Assembly (NCBI GenBank): GCA_964251385.1
Contig: CAXUJK010000002.1
Coordinates: 248,001 to 312,000, forward strand
Length of the DNA stretch: 64,000 nucleotides
From: CADCVW01 sp964251385
Lineage (GTDB): Bacteria; Pseudomonadota; Alphaproteobacteria; Sphingomonadales; Sphingomonadaceae
Reading direction: 5' to 3'
A program made the position numbers and the translations under genes. The notes below the pieces were generated by a model. That model searched no databases, was not told where the DNA came from, and saw nothing but the letters and a program-made list of their open reading frames with translations. Shown here one piece after another: positions 8,692 to 17,900 of this stretch (the stretch's first letter is position 1; every line of letters starts with the position of its first letter).

Positions 8692-9281
8692 GCGTGCAGG
8701 GAACCCGGCGGCCCAAGCACCGCATCCTGATCGTCGACGACGTCGACGACAACCGCGTCGTCCTGCAGCGCCAGCTGGAGCGCGCGGGGTTCGTCACGAT
8801 CGTGTGCGAGGGCGGGATATCGGCGCTGGGCCAGGTGTCCGCCGACCCGCCCGACCTCGTCGTTCTCGACTGGATGATGCCGGGCCTGTCGGGGCTCGAC
8901 ACGCTTCGCGGGATCCGCGACCATCTGGACGTCGATCGCCTTCCCGTCATCATGTGCACCGCGCGCGACGAGGAGAGTTCCATCGCGATCGCGATGGACG
9001 CGGGCGCGAACGATTACGTGCAAAAGCCTATCCGCATGCCCGTGCTGCTCGCGCGCATAAACACGCTGCTGGCGCGCAAGGCGACGATCGACGCGCTGTC
9101 CGACGTCAACGAGGAACTGGAGGCGACCTTGGCCAAGCGCACCAACCAGCTCTTCGACCGCAACGCGCGCGGCTCCGACGCGCGCGATGACGAACACGCG
9201 CGCGGCTCCGACGCGCGCGACGACGAACACGCGCGCGGCTCCGACGCGCGCACCGACGAAAACGCGCGGGACGGGGACTAG
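8688..9281 (+). CDS. response regulator with a repetitive charged tail
   Basis: This is a 197-residue protein. Residues 10-130 are a receiver domain with D18-D19, phosphoacceptor D61 in VVLDWMMPGLSG (a PleD/CpdR-like signature) and the switch region MCTARDEES. A helix (about 133-155) follows, then a low-complexity tail in which an 11-residue unit (ARGSDARDDEH) is repeated three times. No DNA-binding or enzymatic output domain is present. Its position directly before a GGDEF-EAL gene suggests that it controls that enzyme by contact, but this is inference. The tail is probably disordered and may vary in length between strains. Confidence 0.88.
   Translation: MSVQGTRRPKHRILIVDDVDDNRVVLQRQLERAGFVTIVCEGGISALGQVSADPPDLVVLDWMMPGLSGLDTLRGIRDHLDVDRLPVIMCTARDEESSIAIAMDAGANDYVQKPIRMPVLLARINTLLARKATIDALSDVNEELEATLAKRTNQLFDRNARGSDARDDEHARGSDARDDEHARGSDARTDENARDGD
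9165..9263 (+). repeat. 33-base tandem repeat, three copies, inside a response regulator gene
   Basis: The units lie at 9165-9197, 9198-9230 and 9231-9263. The first two differ at a single base; the third diverges in its last 12 bases. The 33-base period keeps the frame and encodes ARGSDARDDEH or a close variant. Copy number could change by slippage without a frameshift. Confidence 0.9.
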
Positions 9282-9284
9282 GGC

Positions 9285-10784
9285 GTGCTCGGCTCGCTGC
9301 TGTCCTCGTCCGCCGCGGTCGCGTCGGGTCCGCACGCCGGCTACGCCATCGCCGCCGTGTGCGGCGTGGCGGCGGCCGTGCTCGGACGTCAGATGCTCAG
9401 CGGCGCGTCGCTCGACCGCAGGCTCGTCGAGATGGCGGCGCGCGAGGCGGCGCTCGAGGAAGCGGTGCTGACGGACGCGGTCACGGGCCTGCGCAACCGG
9501 CTCGCGTTCAGCCGCAATTTGGAAAAGCTGATCGCGCGCGGCGGCAGCGAGGACGTCAACGTCCTGTTCCTCGATCTCGACAAGTTCAAGGAAGTCAACG
9601 ACACGCTCGGCCACAAGATCGGCGACGAGTTGTTGAAGGGCGTGGCGCAGCGATTGAGCACGCTCATCTCCGCCAACGACACGCTGGCGCGCATCGGCGG
9701 CGACGAGTTCGCCGCGATCGTGTGCCTCGATCCGGCGCATCCGGTCGACGAGCTCGCCATCGCGATCGTGGAGGCGATCTACGAACCTTTTCTCATTGAC
9801 GGGCACCTCGTCCATGTCGGCGCATCGGTCGGCGTGTCCAAGCGCATGGACACGGCGACATCCGCCGACGACCTGCTGCGTCAGGCCGATATCGCGATGT
9901 ACGACGCCAAGTTTTCGAAGACGGACAGCTTCCGCATCTTCGACGAGCGCATGAGCAGCATGATCGCTCTCCGCTCCAACATGCGCTCCGAGCTCGAGTC
10001 CGCGATCGCAAACGACGGGCTGCTGCTCAAGTACCAGCCGATCGTCGACGCGCACACGGGCAAGCTGTCGAGCGTCGAGGCGCTGCTGCGCTGGCCCCAT
10101 TCGAGCCAGGGCGAAATCTCGCCGACCGACCTCATTCCATTGGCCGAAGAGTCGGGGCAGATCATGGCGCTCGGCTCCTGGATCCTCGAAAAGGCGCTGC
10201 TCGCCGCGCGCGAGTTCGAGGACGTGCCGGTCGCGGTCAACGTGTCGCCGATCCAGTTCCGCCACCACGGCTTCGCCACCATCGTCGGCGACAAATTATA
10301 CGCAAGCGGCGTCGCGCCCGGCCTATTGCGGCTCGAGATCACCGAAGGCGTTCTGATCAGCCACATGGACGCGGCCAAGAGCACGATCCGGCAGCTGCGC
10401 AACATCGGCGTCGCGGTCGCGCTCGACGATTTCGGCACGGGTTATTCGTCGCTCAGCTACCTCCAGAATCTCGATTTCGACTGCATGAAGATCGACAAAT
10501 CCTTCCTGCGGGATGTCGGCCGCCGCCAGCTGGCGACCAAGGTCCTGCGCTCGATCATCGAGCTGGGGCACAGCCTCGACCTGAAGGTCGTCGCGGAAGG
10601 CATTGAAAATGCGTGGCAGGCGCGCCTGCTCACCATGCTCAACTGCGATTATCTGCAGGGTTATTATTTCGGCACGCCCATGGAGTTGGACGAACTGATC
10701 GCGTTCAAGACACACGGCTTGCAGGAAGCGCGCGATCCGATCGCGTGCGAGCCGGTCCGGCAGGATCTGGTACGCTTGGCCTGA
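9285..10784 (+). CDS. diguanylate cyclase/phosphodiesterase (GGDEF-EAL)
   Basis: This 499-residue protein has one N-terminal hydrophobic segment (about 8-36), a short helix, a GGDEF domain (about 62-222) and an EAL domain (about 228-480). The GGDEF motif is intact (RIGGDEFA, 138-142) and so is the EAL motif (SVEALLRW, 264-266), with EITEG, DDFGTGYSS and VVAEGIE also present. Both synthesis and breakdown of cyclic di-GMP are therefore possible. The RxxD inhibitory site is absent (SAND precedes TLARIGGDEF). The start is GTG at 9285, three bases after the stop of the receiver gene. It is the last gene of the operon and the likely output of the signalling locus. A PilZ protein, a possible receptor, is encoded at 18438. 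Confidence 0.93.
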   Translation: MLGSLLSSSAAVASGPHAGYAIAAVCGVAAAVLGRQMLSGASLDRRLVEMAAREAALEEAVLTDAVTGLRNRLAFSRNLEKLIARGGSEDVNVLFLDLDKFKEVNDTLGHKIGDELLKGVAQRLSTLISANDTLARIGGDEFAAIVCLDPAHPVDELAIAIVEAIYEPFLIDGHLVHVGASVGVSKRMDTATSADDLLRQADIAMYDAKFSKTDSFRIFDERMSSMIALRSNMRSELESAIANDGLLLKYQPIVDAHTGKLSSVEALLRWPHSSQGEISPTDLIPLAEESGQIMALGSWILEKALLAAREFEDVPVAVNVSPIQFRHHGFATIVGDKLYASGVAPGLLRLEITEGVLISHMDAAKSTIRQLRNIGVAVALDDFGTGYSSLSYLQNLDFDCMKIDKSFLRDVGRRQLATKVLRSIIELGHSLDLKVVAEGIENAWQARLLTMLNCDYLQGYYFGTPMELDELIAFKTHGLQEARDPIACEPVRQDLVRLA

Positions 10785-11087
10785 GGCAGTCTTTCCTAAG
10801 CCCGATCTTTTTCACGCCGTTCGTGTCGAGCGAAGTCGAGACACCCACTCGAGCGTAGCCGAGAACAATTTTTCATCAGCGCGAGCCCTCGACTTCGCTC
10901 GGGAGGATGTCTCGACTTCGCTCGACACGAACGGGATGGGAGTGATTTGACCAAGGCGGGCCGTGCGCAGGACAAGCCCCGCCTGCACGCGATCTGCACG
11001 GCATCGACGATCCCCGTGCACGGCTCGACCGCTCGGGGCCACACTTGCCCCCGCCATCATCGACCCCATCGAACAAGGGGATTCGTC
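10785..11087. other. intergenic region with a dispersed-type inverted repeat
   Basis: This 303-base stretch has no gene I can support. Its first half holds the inverted repeat described separately. The second half includes a small GGGCC/TTGCCC-type stem near 11036-11053 and an AAGGGG ribosome site just before the ATG of the DUF4173 gene at 11088. I could not identify a promoter with confidence. Confidence 0.6.
10818..10933. repeat. 26-bp perfect inverted repeat (REP/BIME-like element, possible terminator)
   Basis: The left arm 10818-10843 (beginning CGTTCGTGTCGAGCGAAG) and the right arm 10908-10933 are perfect reverse complements over 26 bases. The inner part (about 10848-10900) again holds CTCGAG/CTCGGG-type fragments that could pair. 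It follows the stop of the GGDEF-EAL gene, so the RNA would form a strong hairpin, but there is no T-run. The core CGTTCGT..CGAG recurs at the tip of the palindrome within pccA (55656), which suggests related dispersed elements. Confidence 0.8.
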
Positions 11088-12662
11088 ATGGCATCATCAA
11101 AACCGCGGCGCGCGAGCTTCCGCATCAAGGCAGGCGCGGCGCTCGCGCTCGTCGCGCTGGGCGATCACCTGTTCTTTTTCTCAGGGTCGCTCGGCGGCGG
11201 CATCGGCCCGTTCGCGGCCGCCTGGCTCGTCGCCACCGTGCTCGTCCATCCCGCGCTCCGCCGCGATCGGCGCGCCCATGTCGCCGCCGGTGCCGCCGCC
11301 TTGTACGCCCTCGCGCTGTACGATGATCCGAGCCTGCTCGCCTGGTCCCTGTTCAGCGCCGCGATCCTTGCCGCCGTGCTGCTTCCGCGCTCCGCCCGCT
11401 TCGACGATGCCTGGCACTGGGCGCTCAGGCTGATCGTGCAGGTCGTGTTGAGCCTGGCCGGACCGGTGGCCGACAGCCGTAAGCTTCGCCGCGCGACACG
11501 AGGCGACCGTCCGAAGCGTCGGCTGCCATACGCGACGCTTGCGCTGCCCGTGATCGGCGGCGGCGTGTTTCTGGCGTTGTTCGCTCTGGCCAACCCGCTG
11601 ATCGGCTCCGCACTTGGCTCCGTGTCGCTGCCGTCGCTCGATTTCGAGACGGTCGTGCGCGCGATGCTCTGGTCCGTGCTGCTCGTGCTCGTGTGGAGCA
11701 CGCTGCGCCCGCGCCGCCCGCGCTGGCTGGCGAGCTTCGCCGGAACGGACGACGTCGCGACGCTTCTCCCGGGCGTGTCCGTCGCGTCCGTCACGCTGTC
11801 GCTGGTCGTCTTCAACGCGCTGTTCGCGCTGCAGAACGCGCTCGACATCGCCTTTCTGTGGAGCGGGGCGGGAATGCCGGACGGGGTGTCGCTGGCGGAG
11901 TACGTCCATCGTGGAGCCTATCCGCTGATCGCGACCGCGCTGCTCGCCGGGCTGTTCGTCCTGGTGGCGCTGCGCCCGGGCTCGGCCACCGCGGACGCGC
12001 CGCTCATCCGGCGGCTGGTCACCCTGTGGGTCGCGCAGAACATCTTTCTGGTGTTCTCCTCCATGCTGCGGACGTTCGACTATATCGAAGCCTACTCGCT
12101 GACCCGCCTGCGCATCGCGGCGCTGGCTTGGATGGCGCTGGTCGCGGTCGGGCTCGCCCTGATCTTGTGGCGGATGCTGCGGGCGCGGAGCGCGGGCTGG
12201 CTGCTCAACGCCAACACGCTCGCGGCGGGGATCGTGCTCAGCGTCGGCACCGCCGTCGACCTGGGCAGCGTCGCCGCCGCCTGGAACGTGCGTCACGCCA
12301 AGGAAGTCGGGGGCAGGGGCGCCGCGCTCGATCTGCCCTACCTCGAACGGCTGGGCGCTTCGGCCTTCGTGTCGCTGGTCGAGCTCGAACGCCGCAAGCT
12401 CCCCGCCGACTTCCGCCGCCGCGTCGCGCTCGCCCGCTGCGAGGCGCACCGGGACCTGTCGGGCAACCGCGGGATCCGCCGCAACGCACGCCGCCTGACC
12501 CGCGCGGCGGAGATCGGCGGCCCGCGCTTGCTGCATTTCCACGGCTGCCCCGAGCGGAGGCCCTCCGCGCCCATGGTCATGACGCCGCCCGCGCCGCCCC
12601 CGCCACCGGCACCGCCACCGCCACCGCCGCCTCCCCCGTTGACGAAAGCGCCCGCACGGTGA
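11088..12662 (+). CDS. DUF4173 family multi-pass membrane protein
   Basis: This is a 524-residue membrane protein with about 10 hydrophobic helices between residues 15 and 400. The segment VLVWSTLRPRRP and the region around FSSMLRTFDYIEAYSLTRLR agree with the DUF4173 (DUF4153-like) family, whose function is not established. The C-terminal 120 residues are soluble, with many arginines, and the last about 25 residues are nearly all proline and alanine. The start at 11088 is chosen for the AAGGGG site and because earlier in-frame starts add a non-membrane, low-quality leader. Its TGA touches the ATG of the following response regulator (TGATG at 12660), so it is probably functionally tied to that two-component pair. 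Confidence 0.8.
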   Translation: MASSKPRRASFRIKAGAALALVALGDHLFFFSGSLGGGIGPFAAAWLVATVLVHPALRRDRRAHVAAGAAALYALALYDDPSLLAWSLFSAAILAAVLLPRSARFDDAWHWALRLIVQVVLSLAGPVADSRKLRRATRGDRPKRRLPYATLALPVIGGGVFLALFALANPLIGSALGSVSLPSLDFETVVRAMLWSVLLVLVWSTLRPRRPRWLASFAGTDDVATLLPGVSVASVTLSLVVFNALFALQNALDIAFLWSGAGMPDGVSLAEYVHRGAYPLIATALLAGLFVLVALRPGSATADAPLIRRLVTLWVAQNIFLVFSSMLRTFDYIEAYSLTRLRIAALAWMALVAVGLALILWRMLRARSAGWLLNANTLAAGIVLSVGTAVDLGSVAAAWNVRHAKEVGGRGAALDLPYLERLGASAFVSLVELERRKLPADFRRRVALARCEAHRDLSGNRGIRRNARRLTRAAEIGGPRLLHFHGCPERRPSAPMVMTPPAPPPPPAPPPPPPPPPLTKAPAR

Positions 12663-12673
12663 TGGTGCCCGCC

Positions 12674-13372
12674 ATGCCGCGCATCCTCATCGCCGACGAC
12701 GACCCGCACATCCGCGCGCTGCTTGTCTTCGCCTTCGCCAAGGCGGGGGTGGAGACGATCGAGGCGGCGGATGGGGAGGCGGCGCTGGCTGCGGTCGACG
12801 CGAGCAAGCCCGACCTTCTCGTGCTCGACATCAACATGCCGCGCATGGACGGCTTGGAAGTGTGCCGCCGATTGCGAACGCCGGGATCGGAAGGCCTTCC
12901 CGTCCTGTTCCTGTCTTCCCGGGATGACGAGATCGACCGCGTGCTCGGCATCGAGCTTGGCGGCGACGACTATGTGACCAAGCCGTTTTCGCCTCGCGAA
13001 GTGGTCGCGCGGTCGCTCGCCATCCTCAGGCGGACGGGCGCGCACCCGTCCGCTCCCGCGGATGCGGTGGTATCGCAGGGGCAGTTGCGGCTCGACACGG
13101 ACGCCTGGGCCGCGACCTGGAACGGGGCCGCGGTGACGCTTACCGTGACCGAGTTCGGGTTGTTGAAGACGCTCGCCGCCGCACCCCAAAAGGTGTTTTC
13201 GCGCGATGCGATCATCGACCGGCTGCACGGACCCGACTTCGCGATCACCGACCGCACGATCGACAGCCACATCCGCAACCTGCGCGCCAAATTCTCCGCG
13301 ATCGGCGGCACGGACGTGATCGAGACGCGGGCAGGCGTCGGCTACCGGCTGGGGGCGTGCAGCGGCGCATGA
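12674..13372 (+). CDS. OmpR/PhoB-type response regulator
   Basis: This is a 232-residue regulator. The receiver has D8-D10 and phosphoacceptor D52 (LLVLDINMPRMDG) with lysine in YVTKPF, and is followed by a winged-helix DNA-binding domain with TLTVTEFGLLKTLA, a DRTIDSHIRNLRAKF recognition helix and AGVGYRLG. It binds DNA and controls transcription when phosphorylated by the kinase encoded next. I chose the ATG at 12674 (MPRILIADDD, the family's usual beginning); an ATG at 12662 overlapping the previous stop would add four residues and is equally possible. Its 3' end overlaps the kinase start (ATGA, 13369-13372). Confidence 0.92.
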   Translation: MPRILIADDDPHIRALLVFAFAKAGVETIEAADGEAALAAVDASKPDLLVLDINMPRMDGLEVCRRLRTPGSEGLPVLFLSSRDDEIDRVLGIELGGDDYVTKPFSPREVVARSLAILRRTGAHPSAPADAVVSQGQLRLDTDAWAATWNGAAVTLTVTEFGLLKTLAAAPQKVFSRDAIIDRLHGPDFAITDRTIDSHIRNLRAKFSAIGGTDVIETRAGVGYRLGACSGA

Positions 13373-14952
13373 TCGAGGCCGCAAAGGCTTGGGCCAGGGC
13401 GCACTGGCCCCGGCTGCGCCTGCGCACGATCCTGATGCTGACGCTGCTGCTCGTCGCGGGGCTGCCGGGTGTCGGCGCGATCTCGCTGCGCGTCTACGAG
13501 AACAGCCTGGTGCGGCAGACGGAGGCGGAGCTGATCGCGCAGGGCGCAGCGCTCGCCGCGACGGCGGAGGCGCTGTGGCCGGGCGCGCCGCCGCGCCCGA
13601 TCACCGCGCGTCCGGTGTTCCGGCCCGAGCTCGCCGCGATGGACCTCAGCGCGTCGCCGATGCTCCCGGAGCGACCGCGTGCCGTTCCCACGCGTACCCC
13701 CGCCGTTGCCGAAGCGCTCGCCGTCGGTGCGTCGTTGTCTTCCATCGCACGGGTCACGGCGGAGACGACGCTGGCCTCCATCCAGCTGATCGACGCCCGC
13801 GGCACCGTCGTCATGGGCCACGAACTCGGCCGCAGCCACGCGAGCCTGCCCGAGTTTCGTCGCGCCTTGTCGGGGATGCCCGTTACGGTCTTCCGACGCA
13901 ACGATAACTACTCTGCACGTTATTCATTCGAATGGCTGAGCCGCGCGTCCGCGCTGCGCATCCACCATGTCCGTCCGGTCACCGTCGCCGGCCGACCCGT
14001 CGCCGTGCTGATGCTGTCCCGCAGCCCCCGCGCGCTGTTCAAGGGCCTGTACCAGGACCGCGCCAAGATCGGGCTCGGCGTCGCCGCGATCTTCGTCGCG
14101 CTGCTCGGGATCACCGCGCTCCTGTCCCGCGGCATCGCGCGTCCGATCGAACAATTGGGCGAAGCCACCCGTCGCCTCGCCGCGGGCGACGGCGACATCC
14201 CCGACGCGCCCGCCACCGCCGCGATTGAGATCCGCGCGCTCTACCAGGACTTCTCGGCGATGGCCGACGCGGTATCCCGCCGATCGCGCTATCTGTCCGA
14301 CTTCGCCGCCGCGGTCAGCCACGAGTTCAAGACCCCGCTCGCCGGCATCACGGGCGGGATCGAGCTGCTGCAGGACCACCACATGGGCGAAGCGGACCGC
14401 CGCCGCTTCCTGGCGAACATCGCGGCGGACGCCGATCGCCTCACCCAGCTCGTCACCCGCCTGCTCGACCTTGCCCGCGCCGACATGGCCGAACCGCAGG
14501 CAGGCGCATCGAGCGACCCCTTGGCGGCCGCCCGCCGCATCGCCGACGCATTTCGCGGGCCGGGGTTTGACGTCGGCATCGGCTTCTCGAACGCGTCCCC
14601 CGTGGCGGTTCCGCAAGCCACGCTTGAAGCCGCGCTCACCACCCTGTTCGAAAACGCGCGCCAGGCGGGGGCCGCGCGTGTCGATGTGACCGCGAAGGCG
14701 AACCGGTCGCATTTGACCCTGTTCGTCGCCGACGACGGCCCCGGCGTCCCGCCCGGCGACGCGCCGCGCCTGTTCGACGCTTTCTTCACCAGCCGCCGCG
14801 AGACGGGCGGGACCGGCCTGGGCCTGCCGATCGCGCGATCGCTCTTGAAGGCAAGCGGCGGCGAGATCGAGCTGCGCGCGTCGGAGGCGGGAGCGACCTT
14901 CGCGATCCGATTGCCCCGTCAGGTGAGCGCCATCTCGCCCATGCGTACGTAG
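13369..14952 (+). CDS. sensor histidine kinase (CreC-like)
   Basis: This 527-residue kinase has a membrane helix at 18-40, a periplasmic sensor domain (about 41-230) with an LIDARGTVVMGHE turn typical of Cache/CreC-like sensors, and a second helix at 234-253. HAMP (ARPIEQL...AAGD), HisKA with H318 in VSHEFKTPLAGITGG, and HATPase with N-box TLFENARQAG, G1 ADDGPGV and GGTGLGLPIA complete it. It is coupled to the preceding OmpR-type regulator by an ATGA overlap. Its last 34 bases overlap the 3' end of the convergent acyltransferase gene. The signal sensed is unknown. Confidence 0.92.
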   Translation: MIEAAKAWARAHWPRLRLRTILMLTLLLVAGLPGVGAISLRVYENSLVRQTEAELIAQGAALAATAEALWPGAPPRPITARPVFRPELAAMDLSASPMLPERPRAVPTRTPAVAEALAVGASLSSIARVTAETTLASIQLIDARGTVVMGHELGRSHASLPEFRRALSGMPVTVFRRNDNYSARYSFEWLSRASALRIHHVRPVTVAGRPVAVLMLSRSPRALFKGLYQDRAKIGLGVAAIFVALLGITALLSRGIARPIEQLGEATRRLAAGDGDIPDAPATAAIEIRALYQDFSAMADAVSRRSRYLSDFAAAVSHEFKTPLAGITGGIELLQDHHMGEADRRRFLANIAADADRLTQLVTRLLDLARADMAEPQAGASSDPLAAARRIADAFRGPGFDVGIGFSNASPVAVPQATLEAALTTLFENARQAGAARVDVTAKANRSHLTLFVADDGPGVPPGDAPRLFDAFFTSRRETGGTGLGLPIARSLLKASGGEIELRASEAGATFAIRLPRQVSAISPMRT

Positions 14953-17900
14953 TCCAGTTTCCCCGTCCCGAGCACGGGCAGCGCGGCCACATGCCGCACG
15001 TCGCGAGGCACCGCGAGTTCGGCCACCCCGTTGACCTTGGCCCATGCCGACAAGCCGGATCCCGTCGCGCCCGGATCGGTGGTGAACAGGACGAGCTGCT
15101 CGCCCTTGCGCGCGTCCGGGCGCGTCACGACCGCATGGTCGAAGCCGGGGAACGCCGTCGCGGCGGACGCCTCGACCGCGGGCAGCGACACCATCTCGCC
15201 GCCGATCTTTGCGAAGCGCTTGGCGCGGCCGCGGATCTCGACGTACCCCGTCTCGTCGATCCGCACGATGTCGCCGCTGTCGTGCCAGCCGCCTTCGGGC
15301 GGCTGGAGCACGCCGGGCGCGTCGACCTTGTAGTAGCCGGCCATGATGTTGGGTCCGCGGATCGCGAGGCGGCCGACTGTCCCGCCCTCCGCGTCGATGC
15401 CGGGAACGGGGTCGAGCTTCGCCTCGATCCCCGGCAGCAGGCGCCCGACGCTGCCCGCGCGAAAGTGCATGGGCGTGTTGATCGTAATCGCCGGTGCGGC
15501 TTCGGTCGCGCCATAGCCTTCCATGATGCGCAACCCGAACCGCTCGGCGTAGACCGCGCGCGTGCTGTCCCGCACCTTTTCCGCCCCCGCGAAGATGTAG
15601 CGCAGCGCATAGAAATCGTACGGGGCGGCCATGCGCGCGTAGCCGCTCAGGAACGTGTCGGTGCCGAACAGCACGGTCGCGTTCGCGTCGTACGCCAAGG
15701 CGGGCACGATGCGGTAGTGGAGCGGGCTCGGGTACAGCACGGTCTTGATGCCGTTGAGGACGGGGAGCAGCGTGCCTCCCGTAAGCCCGAAGCTGTGGAA
15801 CACGGGCAGCGCGTTCAGCACGATGTCGGTGGAGTTGAAGTCGAGCCGCGCGGCCAGCTGCGCCAGGTTGGCGTTGAGGTTGCGGTGGCTGAGCGCGACC
15901 CCCTTGGGAACGCCTTCGGAGCCGCTGGTGAACAGCACGACGGCAGGGGAGGCGGGGTCGATGCGCAGTTTGGCGTGGCTGCCGCGGGCGAGGTATGACG
16001 CGATCAGCGCGCGCAGTCGTGCCCCCGTACCGATCGCCGCCCGAACATCCTCCAGCCACACGATGCGCTTGTCCGCGCCCAGGGCCGCTACGACCTCTTC
16101 CAGCTTCGCTTTTTCCACGAACACCCGCGACGACACGATCGTGCGCACCTGCGCCGCCGTGCAAGCGGCCTGCAGCGCGGCCAGCCCGGCGGAATAGTTG
16201 AGCATCGCGGGAACCCGCCCGGTCGCCTGCAGGCCGAAGAAGGTCGCCACCACGCCGTTGACGTTGGGCAGCAGCACCCCGACCGCCTCGCCCCGCGCCG
16301 CGTACGGCTCGAGCGCGCGGCCGAGCGCCAGCGAACCGACGATCAGCTTGCGATAGGTGAGCGGCTCCCGGTTCACGTCCTCGACTACCGGCGCGCCCAT
16401 GCCGTGGATCTCCGCCGCGTCGAGCAGGCCTGAGAACAGCGTCCGGTCGATGTTCGACGTGGCGAAGATCATCTCGCTCATCTGGTCGTACAAACGTCGC
16501 CCCGCGATCGCGCGGCGTTCGCGTGCGCTCCCCCCTTCGATCGCGAAGCGGCGGGGCGGCAGCACCGTCAGCCGGATGCGTGGGAACCAGCGCAGGCGCA
16601 CCTTGCCGCGCAACCTGGAAAACGGCGTGAACTGCGCCCCGTCGATGCGCACGGGAACGATCGGCGCGTCCGCCTTGTCCGCGACCATCCCCGGCCCGTC
16701 GAAGATCTTCATCAGCGCGCCCGTGACCGTGATGCGGCCTTCGGGAAAGATGACCAACGTGCGGCCCTCGCGCACCGCCTTGACCATGGCTTTCGCCGCC
16801 ATCGGGTTGGTCGGATCGACCGGAAACGCGTCGAACAGCCGCAGGAACGGCTTGACCCACCAAGCCTTGGCGATCCGCGAATGAATGGCGAAGGTGGGCT
16901 TTCCGGGCAGAAACGCGGCGAGCAGCAGCCCGTCGAGGAACGACACGTGGTTGACGACGACGACGGCGCGGGTGCCGGCCGCCGGCATGTTCTGCGCGCC
17001 CACGACCTCGACTCCGTAGGCGAGCTTCAGCGCTCCTCGGACGAGCGACTTGATCACGGTTTCCGGCAGCAAGGCGCACGCGACGAGCGCGACCACGAGT
17101 CCGAACAGCCCGAGCACGAGGAACACCCCGTCGATGTCCGCGCCCGCCGCCAGCATCAGCGACACGACCACCGAAATCCCCACCATTGCGGCCGCGTTGA
17201 GAACATTGTTGGCCGCGACGTCGCGCGACCGGTTGTCGGGTTCGCCCAGCGTCTGCAGGAACGCGTACAGCGGCACGATGAACACGCCGCCCGCGACCGC
17301 GATGACGAGCAGGTCGGCGACGAGGTGCCAACTTCCATCGAGCTGCAGGAAGCCCGCGATCCCTACCTGCGCCGCCGCGGGCGACATGCCGGCGGCGGTG
17401 AACGAAAGGTCGATCACCGCCACCGCCAGGATCAGCGCCGCGACCGGGACGTAGCGCGCGGAAATCTCGCCGCCCAGCAAGCGGTTGACCGTCAGCGAAC
17501 CGACCGCGACGCCTACCGAGAACAGCCCCAGGAACAGCGACGCCACCCATTTGTCCCCGTTCAACTGCTCGACCAGCGGCACGAACTGCTGCGTCAGCAC
17601 CGCGCCCAGGGCAAAGAACCAGCTGATCCCCAGAATCGTCAGGTACAGCCACCGCGTCCCCCGTGCTCGCCGCACGATCGCGGACGTCGCGCGGAACAGG
17701 TTGTAGTCGAGCGCTGGGCGGTCGGCGGCCGGCGGCGCGGCGGGGATGAACAGGCTCGCGGCCAGCCCCAACGCCGCGACGGCGAGCACGGCGACCGCCG
17801 CATGCTGCGCGGGGAGCAGTCCGCCCGCCAACTGCCCCGTCAGGATCGCCAGAAACGTTCCGGATTCGACGAGCCCCGTGCCGCCCATCAGCTCGGTCTC

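Noticed and set aside
9165..9263. Possible CRISPR-like repeat array
   Set aside because: The 33-base units are contiguous without spacers, lie in frame in a gene, and encode a protein repeat.
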